From: a bacterium
GTDB lineage: Bacteria; Babelota; Babeliae; Babelales; UASB340
Reading direction: 5' to 3'
DNA length: 64,000 nt
Assembly (NCBI GenBank): GCA_030629005.1
Contig: DAOVPV010000003.1
Coordinates: forward strand, 110,029 to 174,028
Under the pieces are notes generated by a model, which did no database searches, was not told the DNA's origin, and saw only the letters and a list, made by a program, of their open reading frames with translations. A program made the translations under genes and the position numbers. This document shows positions 50,864 to 60,885 of this stretch, piece by piece (the first letter of the stretch is position 1; each line of letters starts with the position of its first letter).

Positions 50864-51946
50864 ATGAATAAACTAAAAAAAAGCATATTTTTATTTATTG
50901 TTGGTTTTTTTAGTTGCACTAGCTACATAACAAACCTCAATGCTAAGTTATGTTCAACACCATCATTACCATCATCTAGAGCAGAGCAACATGTTCCAGG
51001 AACATTACACGAACTTATAATCGCATCCGGTTATTTTATACTAGAAAATCTTGTAAACGAACTAATAAGAGCCACAGATGAATTAATATTTATAAGGCAA
51101 ACAGAACCAACAAGAAAAAAACATTTAAAAAAATGGTCAAAAATAAACCGCTCAAAAATAAAAGAATTAACGTTAAGAATAGGAAGTATAAACGAACAAA
51201 TAAAATCTTTTGCTTGCTTATACAAAAACATCGCAACTCAACCAATAACAAATGTACAAAAGAATGAACTCGAAAGAATCGTAGAAATAAGTCTACAAAG
51301 TGTTTGTTCAATAGCAAGAAAAACAATCGACATTCTCGAACAAAGATATGATGACGATAAAGGATGGATTCTAGCAACACTAGAATCACAAAAAATTACC
51401 CTCAAAACAATAGCCGAGGATATGCAAAAAAGAGACTGGACGACGGTCTCCTTGCCAGATTTAAGAAAAGATACCTCGCAATTAATATATCTTCTTATAA
51501 AAGACTTAAATGAAGTTATTTGTGAAATCTTCGGAGAAGTAAATTTTAGGAATCTCGATATCTTAGAATGTCAAAAATCATATGATGATCCAAGATTGCA
51601 GATTCTTTTTGATAATCCTGAAATTTTGAATTTCAATGAACTTTTAAAGAATCCAAAATTAATTTTGGATGAAATAGAAAAATCAATGACAGATGAAGAT
51701 ATATCAGCAGGCCTAAAAAACTCTAACCCTGACTTCACACAAACACTCCTTGAAGTAGGAGTAATCAATAGAAAATCGTTTAAATTTTTAATGTTTTACA
51801 ATAGTTTAAAAATTTATATTTGGAACAAACATATAAGTTCAACATTATTAAAAGAAATTGTAAATATCATAATTAAAAAAGATCCAGAGCAAGCCAGCTT
51901 AATCACTGAGAGTTTTAGATCAGAATTTGGCGTTAGAATTGATTAA
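50864..51946 (+). CDS. Exported helical protein of unknown function, 360 aa
   Basis: The N-terminus KSIFLFIVGFFSCTSYITNL (residues 6-25) is a signal; FFSC could also be read as a lipobox. The rest is helical and charged (LRIGSINEQIKSFACLYKNI; LESQKITLKTIAEDMQKRDW), without a recognised domain, ending in SFRSEFGVRID. Residues 235-300 contain a repeated NP.(I/L)L pattern (FDNPEILNF, LKNPKLILDE). GGGGAAAG precedes ATG at normal spacing. A candidate -10 TATACT (50798-50803) lies upstream. Single gene, convergent with the barrel protein gene. Function unknown. Confidence 0.65.
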   Translation: MNKLKKSIFLFIVGFFSCTSYITNLNAKLCSTPSLPSSRAEQHVPGTLHELIIASGYFILENLVNELIRATDELIFIRQTEPTRKKHLKKWSKINRSKIKELTLRIGSINEQIKSFACLYKNIATQPITNVQKNELERIVEISLQSVCSIARKTIDILEQRYDDDKGWILATLESQKITLKTIAEDMQKRDWTTVSLPDLRKDTSQLIYLLIKDLNEVICEIFGEVNFRNLDILECQKSYDDPRLQILFDNPEILNFNELLKNPKLILDEIEKSMTDEDISAGLKNSNPDFTQTLLEVGVINRKSFKFLMFYNSLKIYIWNKHISSTLLKEIVNIIIKKDPEQASLITESFRSEFGVRID

Positions 51947-52012
51947 AACAGCCCTAAAATAAACACTTAAAAAATGCGTCTTAAGTTAACAGCATTGCAA
52001 GAAAATTGTTTT

Positions 52013-53650
52013 TTAAAACTCATAACTTAAATTAAAATTCATTCTAAATAATTCTTCAACATTTGCACCGGCAAACGTATATAAAACACCTAAATTAAAT
52101 CTAAAGTTCTCATCAAGCTGATAGTTATAACTAGCTCCAATTTGATTTTCAATGCTCCATGTATCATTAGTCAAAATAGAAGTATAATAACCTGTAATGG
52201 AGTCACTAGCACAATCTTTTAATTTAACTCCAAAATTATAATAAAAATCTAAAAAGGCTTTACGTTCTAAAAAACGTTCAAAAATATTACCGATTTTAAA
52301 AGATAATTTTGGACCAGGTGTAATTCTAATTTTTTTTGTAGCATCACCAAAGAATCGGGCTGTTGCATCTGGCTCATCTGTAAAAACACCATCCGCACCC
52401 CGCGCATATATTTGTTGCTTTGGCGAAATAAGAATACTATTTATAGAGTCACCAGCAACAGGTGTAACACCGTCATAAGAAATTAATGTTGAAACCCGGC
52501 TGTTTATTCTTTTTGGAAATCCAAAATTTAAACTTGCATGCATGTATGGGTTATTCCAACGGCTATGAGAAAATAAAACAGAACCAAAAGCCTGCAAATT
52601 TAAAAAACCACCATTTCCAAGTTCCGGATCCCAAAATTTAGATAAATCTAAACTTCTTGCCGTAGGAACTACAAAATTAATTCCAGCAAAAACTCTTTCG
52701 GCTTTATTCCAATTAAACTCTGCATTAACAAACAAAGACAAATCTCCAAAACCAAGCTCTGTCTCTTTAGTATTATACTTAATACCTTTAGCATCTAAAA
52801 TATCAATTAAAAATTTTTCTAAAGTACCATATCTATCTGCAAAATTTGGCCCAGGCAATGCAGCTGGATCTTCTGGGCATATTTGTACCGGATCATAAGC
52901 CGCAAGACGAAGTGTTTCTTTATCCGCGGCGCTTATTTGAGAATCTAATCTTATACTATTGTGCCTTCTTACAAACGGCACCTGCATACCTATAGTTATA
53001 TCACCTTCATGAAAATGTCTGGCCAAATTCAAATTCACAGTTTGCTTTTCATAAGAAGCATCAAAATTTAAAGGCTGATCTGCTAAAATGTAATAATAGT
53101 GCAACGGATTATAATAAATTTCTGGTTTGGCTTGAGGTGCTGGCTGCCAATAAATTTTATTTTCTTTCATAAGCTTAGATGCAAGCAAAATATCTTTTAA
53201 TTTAAGATCACTTTTACCAAACAAAAGAACTGATAAATCTTGGCTATTGTTACTGTCTCCAAAAGAACTATCTACAAAATCTAAATTTAAATCTACAGCC
53301 AAAATATTTTTTTGCATAAATGGCTGGCTGTAAAAGGGCAAATTCGGAACTTTGTAAACAAACACTTTGTTCTGCAAACTTTTCCACATCAACGGTTTAT
53401 TTTTATTATAAACCTTATTTTTTACATAGTTTTTTGACTCATTAAACACTCGCCGTTTAACATGGTTTCTAGTTTTATTTTCTATATGTTTTGAATACTT
53501 ATTTGCATACTCTTTTGCCAATAATTCCTGTGAAACAATCTGAGTCAATTCTTTTTTTATCTCTTCATAACTTCTATCATCTGAATTTTTTGCAGAGTAA
53601 ATATTTATAAAAATTATAATAAAAAAATAAATAAATTTTTTAAGATTCAT
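52013..53650 (-). CDS. Probable outer-membrane beta-barrel protein, 545 aa
   Basis: A signal peptide (about 1-20) is followed by a basic helical segment of about 75 residues and then a strand-rich body with the alternating pattern of a transmembrane barrel: NLARHFHEGDITIGMQVPFV, LGFGDLSLFVNAEFNW, FAGINFVVPTA, LNFGFPKRINS, LSFKIGN, FYYNFGVKL. The last residues MNFNLSYEF end in an aromatic Phe, the signal for outer-membrane insertion by the BAM machinery. No named family. It is the third gene of an operon behind a 1241-aa exported protein and an exported coiled-coil protein, with a 10-bp gap, so it may anchor or export them. Confidence 0.72.
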   Translation of the reverse strand: MNLKKFIYFFIIIFINIYSAKNSDDRSYEEIKKELTQIVSQELLAKEYANKYSKHIENKTRNHVKRRVFNESKNYVKNKVYNKNKPLMWKSLQNKVFVYKVPNLPFYSQPFMQKNILAVDLNLDFVDSSFGDSNNSQDLSVLLFGKSDLKLKDILLASKLMKENKIYWQPAPQAKPEIYYNPLHYYYILADQPLNFDASYEKQTVNLNLARHFHEGDITIGMQVPFVRRHNSIRLDSQISAADKETLRLAAYDPVQICPEDPAALPGPNFADRYGTLEKFLIDILDAKGIKYNTKETELGFGDLSLFVNAEFNWNKAERVFAGINFVVPTARSLDLSKFWDPELGNGGFLNLQAFGSVLFSHSRWNNPYMHASLNFGFPKRINSRVSTLISYDGVTPVAGDSINSILISPKQQIYARGADGVFTDEPDATARFFGDATKKIRITPGPKLSFKIGNIFERFLERKAFLDFYYNFGVKLKDCASDSITGYYTSILTNDTWSIENQIGASYNYQLDENFRFNLGVLYTFAGANVEELFRMNFNLSYEF

Positions 53651-53660
53651 TTAACAAATC

Positions 53661-54866
53661 CTAACTAAAATTATTATCTAACTCTGCATCTAAAAGTTTT
53701 CTTAAAAGCTTTTTTCGTTCATTCTGTTTCTTTCTTTTAGATAACTTTTCGAATTTTCGAATTCTTTGCTCTTTTAAAGCAGAAAGCTGACGCCCCACTT
53801 CTTCATATATCTTTTCGTCTATTTTCCGCTTAGAAATATTAAGAACCATATTATCTTTTTTAGACTTGTCTTTACTTTCCTGAGCCTTAGCTGCTTTACT
53901 TTCCTGGGCCTTAGCAGCATCAAACTTTGCTTCTAAACTCTGCAATCTATTATCTAAATAATTTTTAAATTTATTTTCTAATAAATCTAAATCTATTACA
54001 TTTTCTTTTTTTGCTTGAGAATTTGTAAGCTCTTCTATCTTAGAAGAAAACTCCTGCATTTTTTGATCTATATAAGCTTGAAGCCTTGCATGTGTTGTTG
54101 TCAACTTCATATCTAAACTGTTAAGCAACTTTTCATATTTTTTTCTAGCCTTTTTACCATGCTTAGAATCAACAGCCTCTATTTTATTTTCTAATTTAGC
54201 AAAAACATTTTTTATACTATTGTTTATATTATTATTTAAACTATAAGCAAAATCTCTGTAATCATTCTTAGTAATAAGCTTACTAATATCTTTATTTTGC
54301 TTATTTTTATTATTATTTATGTTATTTTTAACAATATCTCTTATGTATTTATCTGCAATCAACTTACTACGAAAACTTTTATTCTCATTTTTGAATTCAT
54401 TTACAACATAATTATTGATATCAACCAAAACATTTAATCTTATTTTCTTTTTATCAAAAATGCCCTGCTTAGATTTCCTGGTTGAACTTTTAATCAAATT
54501 GTCAGCCCTGCGCTGTGAATTTGCAACGGTAGCAACAAAAAGCTTTTTCTCTTCTATTTCTTTGTAACGAGGATCACTCAACTCTTGTGTTGAACTAATT
54601 ACAGAATCAAACCAATTTTGCTGATCTTTAAAAAACTTTAAGAAATCATCTCGATCCGCTTCTAACATTGACCCATCTTGCACAATACTTTCTATAAAAT
54701 TAAGATCCTTATAAAAACTTTGAGACAACTCCTCTTTCCAATTAGCGGATAAACTATTTACAGTTTCGTGTTCAGACATTTTTTTAAAGATCTTAAAAAA
54801 ATCAAAAGAAAAAAGACTATAAAAGTTACATAAAAACAATAGTAAAAATAACTTTAAAATTTTCAT
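53661..54866 (-). CDS. Exported coiled-coil protein, 401 aa
   Basis: The signal peptide ILKLFLLLFLCNFYSLFSFD opens the protein. The remainder is almost all charged helix, with Asn/Lys-rich middle (NNINNSIKNVFAKLENKIEA), a long coiled coil (residues about 210-330: LDMKLTTTHARLQAYIDQKM; LENKFKNYLDNRLQSLEAKF), a small exact repeat AAKAQESK twice near 321-336, and a strongly basic C-terminus (KLSKRKKQNERKKLLRKLLD). No domain recognised; a periplasm-spanning or surface fibre role is plausible. It lies 17 bp after the giant protein gene and 10 bp before the barrel gene. Confidence 0.68.
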   Translation of the reverse strand: MKILKLFLLLFLCNFYSLFSFDFFKIFKKMSEHETVNSLSANWKEELSQSFYKDLNFIESIVQDGSMLEADRDDFLKFFKDQQNWFDSVISSTQELSDPRYKEIEEKKLFVATVANSQRRADNLIKSSTRKSKQGIFDKKKIRLNVLVDINNYVVNEFKNENKSFRSKLIADKYIRDIVKNNINNNKNKQNKDISKLITKNDYRDFAYSLNNNINNSIKNVFAKLENKIEAVDSKHGKKARKKYEKLLNSLDMKLTTTHARLQAYIDQKMQEFSSKIEELTNSQAKKENVIDLDLLENKFKNYLDNRLQSLEAKFDAAKAQESKAAKAQESKDKSKKDNMVLNISKRKIDEKIYEEVGRQLSALKEQRIRKFEKLSKRKKQNERKKLLRKLLDAELDNNFS

Positions 54867-54883
54867 TAACTATCTCCAGTTAT

Positions 54884-57800
54884 CTATATTCTCACTCCGC
54901 TCAAATTAATCATAAATTGATTCCCCCTGTTTATACCATAAACAAAACCGGTAGTTGAATTATCTGCATAAATTTCATCATTAATATACAAAGAAACAAT
55001 TAAATCGTTTTTTAATCTCAATTTTTTATTCCCTGTTTCATCATAAAATACGGTTGAAACAAAAAGAGACGGAACTAAATTAATTAACTTACATACAAGA
55101 TCATCTGCTTCTATGTCTTCTTTTACAAAATAATTTTTTGCTAATCTACCGGCAAAGCCACCGCCATCAGCATTAACATACTCAACCATTGCTACACATT
55201 CACCTACAATATCCCCATTCCAATTATCCCAATCTATTGTCAATTCAGGTGAACCTGTATTCCTGCCAATTCGCATCCTAGATTCATTTTCCATGCTTAA
55301 GCGACCATGATTGTCAAAATAAAAAGATTTGAGATTCCCACGACTTTCTACACCATTTAATACATTAATTTCTAATATTCCATCACCACGAATATTTAGT
55401 TGTGCTCCTTGCTCAAAATCAAGAGATACTGCTGTTTTATGTATAGAGAACAACGCTTTTATAAAATTGTGAACAGTATTTCCACATTCAATACGCGTAC
55501 CAAGTTCCAACAACGCATTTCTGTCAAAAAGAATATTAAAATCATCATCAGTCGTATCACCAATAATTACCTGTTCACCTTCTTTGATAATTACATGAGC
55601 GCCACTGTCGACTATAAAATTAGCATCACCATAAAAATTTACTATACCATCAGTTTCTACACGCATTGTACATGAATCTGTAAACGCAATCGTAGATTTT
55701 TTTCTAGGAATTAAAGTTGAATCCGAAAGTTGAATACTTTGACCATTATTAAAAACAACAGTACCTTTTCCCTTAAAAATCAACCTTGAACCGGGACGAA
55801 TATTAAGAGCCACGCTCGGATCAATGACCAAAGTTAAATCTTTATATAAACTATCATCAAACTCAAAGGTTAATTCTGAATCTTCAAAAATATATAGCTC
55901 ACCCAAAAAGGTAAAATCATTCTTTATAATTATTTTATTATTATCTCCGGCAACTGCAATTTTATCAACAGATTTTACAATAAGAGCTTGCGAGTAATCT
56001 TGCTCTATTGTTGCATTAGAAGCAAGCAAAATATTTGTAGGATTATCTGAATTTGTTCCAAAACTAACATTAGTCATCGCACCATTTTGCACAAGATATA
56101 AACTAGAAGTATCACCTTCATCCTGAGATCTCTCCGAAATACGAAGAACTTTTTTAGCATCAGGAAAATAACCTTCTGCTGCAGGCGGAATATTTATTAC
56201 TTTTGTTTGAATAAAAATCTCTTTTTTATTTTTTTGAATATTTAAATTATCAAAATATTTTTTTAGTTCCTTTTCATAAATTAAACTTAAAGCTGTTTTT
56301 GGTCGTTCCGGTCGCATCTTTAATGGTTTTAAAAGTTGTCTGGTTTTATACATTGTACTATACTCAGTCACCACAGGAGTCGCAATACCTTGAGCTTCTA
56401 AAGAATCACCTTCTATTATAAAAGGAGTTCCACCAAATAAAGGATCATATAAATCCCAAATAGGATCACCAGAAACAATAAGCCTATTTACATCTAAAAA
56501 CGAATTTTCATATACAAGAAATGCATTCATATCATTAATAAGATGAACCAAACTATCGTCAAAATACATTCTAGCATGACCATTAGTCGAAAATAATTGT
56601 ACAAAATCTGTTGCAAAGTTAACTCTAGGAATTCCACCGACAACCTGATTCGTCAATCTTTCTCTTAAAATAAAATCAAAATGTATCGCACTATCATTTA
56701 AATCAGCAAAAGACATGGAACCATTGAAATAAATATTATCTTTTAATAAAGCAAACTTATTTTCTAAGCCCTCAATAACAAAAACCTTGTCACATGGCTC
56801 TAATTCTCCAGGCAAATAACTCGCATTAATATCACCAACATTTACAACAGCACCGCCAACTAAACCAATAGCACCTACAAAATTTATTCCCTCTTCTAAC
56901 TTGATATAATCCAATCCTTTTAATTCTATCTCTTGAAATGCTGCTGTATTTTCTCCTGTATTAAATAAATTCCTATCAGTTTCTACTGCACCAAAATCAG
57001 CATACATTGTCATATTTGGAGAAACAATAAAACTTTTATTACCAGCAAGGCCTCTCATATAAAAAACATTTGCAACATCAGGAGACGCATTTGTAAGTAC
57101 CATTCTCCCTTGAGAAAAAGTTATATTTTCGCTCAAATCCCATTCAACATTTTCGTCTAGTTCAATTTTTCCATCAACAACAACTTGCCCAACATTATCT
57201 CTAAAAGCTCTCAAATCAAAAGTATTTTCATGTAATCGAACAAATTGTATATTTTTCAACTTTACAGTTTTACCAGCTAATACAACAAACTGAGATTGTA
57301 CAGGATCACTAAAATATAGCGTTGCACCGTGACCATCTATAGTTAAATCATCATGAATACGAATAGTTTTTGAAGGATGTATTAAACAACTACATTCAAG
57401 ATCAACATCCGCGGACAAAGGAGAATCATACAAAAATGCACACGGACAAGTCTCTCCACCACCTCCATCACAAGTAGTTGTTGTACCAAAAGAAAATTCT
57501 CGCACCGTTCCCGTATTTAAAACAGAAAAATTATGTGATGCCATACCATCAAGATCATTTCCCGGCTGCCAAGCGTGATTTACAAATAATGGTTTATTTA
57601 TCTTTAATTCACCAGGATTAATTATTCTTGTATCTAACCATAAAGTAGTACCATCTATTGTTAATGTTGCACTACTATCAAATAACCAATCATAAGTTTT
57701 TAATAAAAAGGTTGTAGAACCATCAACATAAATACCTCCTTGGGTCATAGAAATATTACCAGCAAGCTCTACATCCACATTAGACATAAAAACAGATGTA

Positions 57801-58609
57801 TTATCCGTTAGAAAAACAAAGCTTGAATTATCTATACCCTTTAAATAAACGTCTACCAAATAAAGAGTTGCATTGTCTTTTAACTCTAACTGCCCTCCAC
57901 CAGTTAAATCCAATACATTCCCATTTCCATTAATTAAAGCATCACCCTTAAATGACCATTTACTCGTAAGATTTGTTCTTCCATTTAATTTTATTTCTAG
58001 AGCCTGCTCAAAATTAAGATTAGAACTCCAAGTACTTTCTTTACCAGGCAAAGCCAAAAGTTGTCTATTCAAAATAACCGTACCTGTACCTAACAGGTAA
58101 GAATCATCCGCTAAATGTAAATCATCTTCTAACCTTAAAGTTCCACCATTTAAATTTATGCTTTGATTTAATTTACTTTGCAATGCAATTGTAAGAGTTG
58201 TACTTGCATCAAAAAAATTAATCTGAGAATTAAATAACGGCTGCCCCTCTAGCCGATTATTTGCCCCACTTACTTTGAATTCATGAATTACAGTGCCAGG
58301 TTGTGCACCAAACCGACCATCACCTTGCAGTTCTATAGAATCTAAACCTGCAACATTATAAATACCAGTCAACAGACCTTCATTTGTTTCTGTTTGCAAT
58401 ATTCCTTCTTCGAAATTTATATTTTGCCCTGCAATATTAGAGCCAGATCTTTTTTCTAAAGTCCCCGTCCAACTAGCAATAGTCGTTCCTACATTCAATT
58501 TTGCACTATTATTCACTCTTATTTTAGAATCTTGTCTTGAAAAAGTAATTGTTGCTTCTGTTTGAGTAACAACAAATAATGTTACAAAGAAAAATAAAAT
58601 TTTTCTCAT
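54884..58609 (-). CDS. Giant exported beta-rich protein, 1241 aa (beta-helix/adhesin-like)
   Basis: The largest complete gene in the window. A signal peptide (MRKILFFFVTLFVVTQTEA) leads into long stretches of short strands with turns rich in Gly, Asn and Asp (LTIDGTTLW, INLNGGTLRLEDDLHL, VIIKEGEQVIIGDTTDDDF), typical of right-handed beta-helix passengers. A Cys cluster at about 377-405 (CDGGGGETCPCAF, LECSC) could bind metal or form disulphides. A charged helical linker near 760-800 separates two beta-rich halves. No autotransporter barrel or recognisable C-terminal sorting signal is present; the barrel may be the third gene of the same operon. AAAGG about six bases before ATG. Function unknown; surface exposure is inferred. 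Confidence 0.75.
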   Translation of the reverse strand: MRKILFFFVTLFVVTQTEATITFSRQDSKIRVNNSAKLNVGTTIASWTGTLEKRSGSNIAGQNINFEEGILQTETNEGLLTGIYNVAGLDSIELQGDGRFGAQPGTVIHEFKVSGANNRLEGQPLFNSQINFFDASTTLTIALQSKLNQSINLNGGTLRLEDDLHLADDSYLLGTGTVILNRQLLALPGKESTWSSNLNFEQALEIKLNGRTNLTSKWSFKGDALINGNGNVLDLTGGGQLELKDNATLYLVDVYLKGIDNSSFVFLTDNTSVFMSNVDVELAGNISMTQGGIYVDGSTTFLLKTYDWLFDSSATLTIDGTTLWLDTRIINPGELKINKPLFVNHAWQPGNDLDGMASHNFSVLNTGTVREFSFGTTTTCDGGGGETCPCAFLYDSPLSADVDLECSCLIHPSKTIRIHDDLTIDGHGATLYFSDPVQSQFVVLAGKTVKLKNIQFVRLHENTFDLRAFRDNVGQVVVDGKIELDENVEWDLSENITFSQGRMVLTNASPDVANVFYMRGLAGNKSFIVSPNMTMYADFGAVETDRNLFNTGENTAAFQEIELKGLDYIKLEEGINFVGAIGLVGGAVVNVGDINASYLPGELEPCDKVFVIEGLENKFALLKDNIYFNGSMSFADLNDSAIHFDFILRERLTNQVVGGIPRVNFATDFVQLFSTNGHARMYFDDSLVHLINDMNAFLVYENSFLDVNRLIVSGDPIWDLYDPLFGGTPFIIEGDSLEAQGIATPVVTEYSTMYKTRQLLKPLKMRPERPKTALSLIYEKELKKYFDNLNIQKNKKEIFIQTKVINIPPAAEGYFPDAKKVLRISERSQDEGDTSSLYLVQNGAMTNVSFGTNSDNPTNILLASNATIEQDYSQALIVKSVDKIAVAGDNNKIIIKNDFTFLGELYIFEDSELTFEFDDSLYKDLTLVIDPSVALNIRPGSRLIFKGKGTVVFNNGQSIQLSDSTLIPRKKSTIAFTDSCTMRVETDGIVNFYGDANFIVDSGAHVIIKEGEQVIIGDTTDDDFNILFDRNALLELGTRIECGNTVHNFIKALFSIHKTAVSLDFEQGAQLNIRGDGILEINVLNGVESRGNLKSFYFDNHGRLSMENESRMRIGRNTGSPELTIDWDNWNGDIVGECVAMVEYVNADGGGFAGRLAKNYFVKEDIEADDLVCKLINLVPSLFVSTVFYDETGNKKLRLKNDLIVSLYINDEIYADNSTTGFVYGINRGNQFMINLSGVRI

Positions 58610-58737
58610 TAATCACCTTTTTTTTCTATCATGAAAAATTAATAGTCAAATGTGTCCAGTTATTGTAGCAAAACCATTTTTTTGAATGCAAAAAATAAAA
58701 AATATAAATATCTAACCTGAATAAACCCCACCCCTGG

Positions 58738-58765
58738 TTGTAAAAAATATGAATATTGCTATAAT
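58738..58765 (+). promoter_or_regulatory. Candidate promoter for the exported four-gene operon
   Basis: TTGTAA (58738-58743) and TATAAT (58760-58765) with a 16-bp spacer, about 100 bases before the 368-aa gene. AAGGA at 58852-58856 is the ribosome binding site. Confidence 0.5.
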
Positions 58766-58865
58766 TTCAAATCCTAACAGAAATATCGGTCAATAAAGAG
58801 TTTTTGCTAAGGTTTATAGGCATTAAATACAAAAATTATCGGGGCATAATTTAAGGAATATAAAT

Positions 58866-59972
58866 ATGAAATCTATAAAAAAAATAATCTTATTTTTACT
58901 TACAATAACAATTTCAATATCAAGCTCTACAAAACTTAAAGCAGAAGAAACTTACGAAGAAAGACTTTTAAGACATATAAAAGATAGAAAAAATAAAAAA
59001 CTCAATCCAAAATTTAAACAATTAAAGCAGAGAGAAGAATTTGAAAAAGATGCTCGTGAAAAACTCGACGAGCTTCAAAAAAACATTGATGCACTAATCA
59101 AAAGTGATGAAGAAAATGATGAAGAAAATACGGAAAAAATCGAAAAATTAATAGAACGCAAACAAAGATATGAAGATATTCTTGCCGGAGATATGGGAGA
59201 TGTAATACTCTCAACATTAGCTGGAAGTTATCTAAAACATACTCAGGTTGACTATGTTGGTAACAACTGGAAAGAAGGAACAAAAAAAGGTATGACGATA
59301 TTAGGAGTAGGATCTGCAACAAAAGCTCTTGGAAAAAATTTCGAAAGTTATAGCTCGCAAGGTTTTGGCTGGTTATTTAAATCTCTTGAAGAAAAATTTT
59401 TAAAAACTTGGAATTTTGTTTTTCACCACAATAAAATGCCATTTACAGAACCAGAAATTACTTCATGGAAAAATCTAATCTCCAGTGAACTCGCAGAAAT
59501 GGATAAAATTATAAGAAATGCTGATAAAAGCTCTGCCAGAAGTTTAGAAGAAAAACTTAGAGAACTTAGTGTTGACATCGAAACAGAAGTCCCTAAAGAA
59601 ATAATGAATCTTTGGCTAGACCTTACAGAGGACTTAGCAATTACACTTGAAGACTTAGCCTTAGAAATAGAAAGTAGATCCGCTTATTATGGCAAAAAAA
59701 ATGATGGTTTTGGCATTATAAATTGTGCTGATAGATTAAAAAATAAATTACTCAAAATACGAAAATGGATACTAAGCGTACAGTCCGCAAAAGACTTTGC
59801 ATCTTTAAGAGAAATAAAAACAGTTCTTCCATCCATGAAAAAATCTGTCGACAATTATTTTCTAAGTTTAAAAAACCAAATTAAACCGACAAAATCAAAG
59901 GCCGACAAGTCTAGCAGCCCTTACAGCAGCTATTCTGGACGTAGCACGTGGAACAACGACTCTAAATTCTAA
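58866..59972 (+). CDS. Exported helical protein, 368 aa, first in operon
   Basis: A signal peptide (KKIILFLLTITISISSSTKL) is followed by a highly charged helical region to about 115 (many EEN and KK), then GDVILSTLAGSYLKHTQVDY and a Gly-rich segment (GTKKGMTILGVGSATKALGK) that may be a membrane-seeking hairpin, then more helices, and a Ser-rich end (SSSPYSSYSGRSTW). No domain recognised. The order charged helix, hydrophobic/Gly hairpin, helix is shared with the next gene and resembles pore-forming or membrane-tethering proteins; that is only a shape comparison. It lies 52 bp upstream of the 286-aa gene. Confidence 0.65.
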   Translation: MKSIKKIILFLLTITISISSSTKLKAEETYEERLLRHIKDRKNKKLNPKFKQLKQREEFEKDAREKLDELQKNIDALIKSDEENDEENTEKIEKLIERKQRYEDILAGDMGDVILSTLAGSYLKHTQVDYVGNNWKEGTKKGMTILGVGSATKALGKNFESYSSQGFGWLFKSLEEKFLKTWNFVFHHNKMPFTEPEITSWKNLISSELAEMDKIIRNADKSSARSLEEKLRELSVDIETEVPKEIMNLWLDLTEDLAITLEDLALEIESRSAYYGKKNDGFGIINCADRLKNKLLKIRKWILSVQSAKDFASLREIKTVLPSMKKSVDNYFLSLKNQIKPTKSKADKSSSPYSSYSGRSTWNNDSKF

Positions 59973-59994
59973 TCTAAACCAAATTAAAATTTTC

Positions 59995-60013
59995 GAAAGA
60001 AACATTTAATGTT
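59995..60013 (+). repeat. Copy of the 19-bp dispersed motif (1 mismatch), between operon genes
   Basis: GAAAGAAACATTTAATGTT, just before the AGGGATAAGTC leader of the 286-aa gene. Confidence 0.8.
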
Positions 60014-60024
60014 AGGGATAAGTC

Positions 60025-60885
60025 ATGGTTTATAAAAGAATTATTGCATATTTACTGTTACTACTATTTTTTACACAAAAGACATTTTGTTCTGAAAATT
60101 TAGATTTAAAAACAATAGATAAAAATCAAATAATATTTAAAGAACAATATTTTGAAAAAATATTTAGCAAAAAAGAAATTACAAAAAAAGTATTTTACAT
60201 CGGAGTTGGATTAGGCACGATTGCCGGCACCTCTTACATAGGATACAAGTACTGGAAAAAGCACACAGAAAATTCCCAACCAGAAGAAACTCCAGAGAAA
60301 CCAATAACAACAACCAATCGCAATAAATCGTCAGATGATTCAAACAAAAAGTTATTGTTTGATGTATTTATTCATGGAATTTATAAAGGCGTAAAGCTTT
60401 CTGCTATAAGTTTAGTACTACTTACAAGTACAACATCTTTCAATTTTATAAAAGATCACGCCATAGATATTTTTACATCTAAAGATATTGGATTTTTTAT
60501 AAAAACATCACGCAACACCCAATCAAGCCTTGATCTATTAAAAGAATTATTTGAACTAGAAACTGAACAATTTTTTAAAGAAGAAGTTATTGGGAATTTT
60601 AACTATTTTGTAGAAAACTTAGAAAGCTTAATTGCACTTACAAACGTACTAGCTAGACAAAAAATAAAAAACTTATCCAATTTTCAAATATTAAAAAACA
60701 CACAAGAACTTGTAATTAAAAAATATTTTAGTTTTTTTAAAGAATTAAAAACAACAATAAACGTTAATTCCTCTGAATACTTCAAAGAATCTGATGCAAA
60801 AAAGTCACTACCGGGCTTTGAAGAATTAAATAATCAAATAATAAGATTTATAAGACTAGCGAGCTCATTAATATATGAAGTTTAA
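60025..60885 (+). CDS. Exported or membrane protein, 286 aa, second in operon
   Basis: A signal-type N-terminus (IAYLLLLLFFTQKTFCSENL) is followed by a hydrophobic, Gly-rich helix near 55-75 (VFYIGVGLGTIAGTSYIGYK), a Pro/Glu/Thr-rich linker (NSQPEETPEKPITTTNR), a second hydrophobic helix (GVKLSAISLVLLTSTTSF) and a long helical C-terminal part. The two Gly/Ser hydrophobic helices with a flexible linker between them suggest a membrane hairpin. No known domain. Its end overlaps the next gene by 11 bp, indicating translational coupling. AGGGATAAG precedes the ATG. Confidence 0.65.
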   Translation: MVYKRIIAYLLLLLFFTQKTFCSENLDLKTIDKNQIIFKEQYFEKIFSKKEITKKVFYIGVGLGTIAGTSYIGYKYWKKHTENSQPEETPEKPITTTNRNKSSDDSNKKLLFDVFIHGIYKGVKLSAISLVLLTSTTSFNFIKDHAIDIFTSKDIGFFIKTSRNTQSSLDLLKELFELETEQFFKEEVIGNFNYFVENLESLIALTNVLARQKIKNLSNFQILKNTQELVIKKYFSFFKELKTTINVNSSEYFKESDAKKSLPGFEELNNQIIRFIRLASSLIYEV

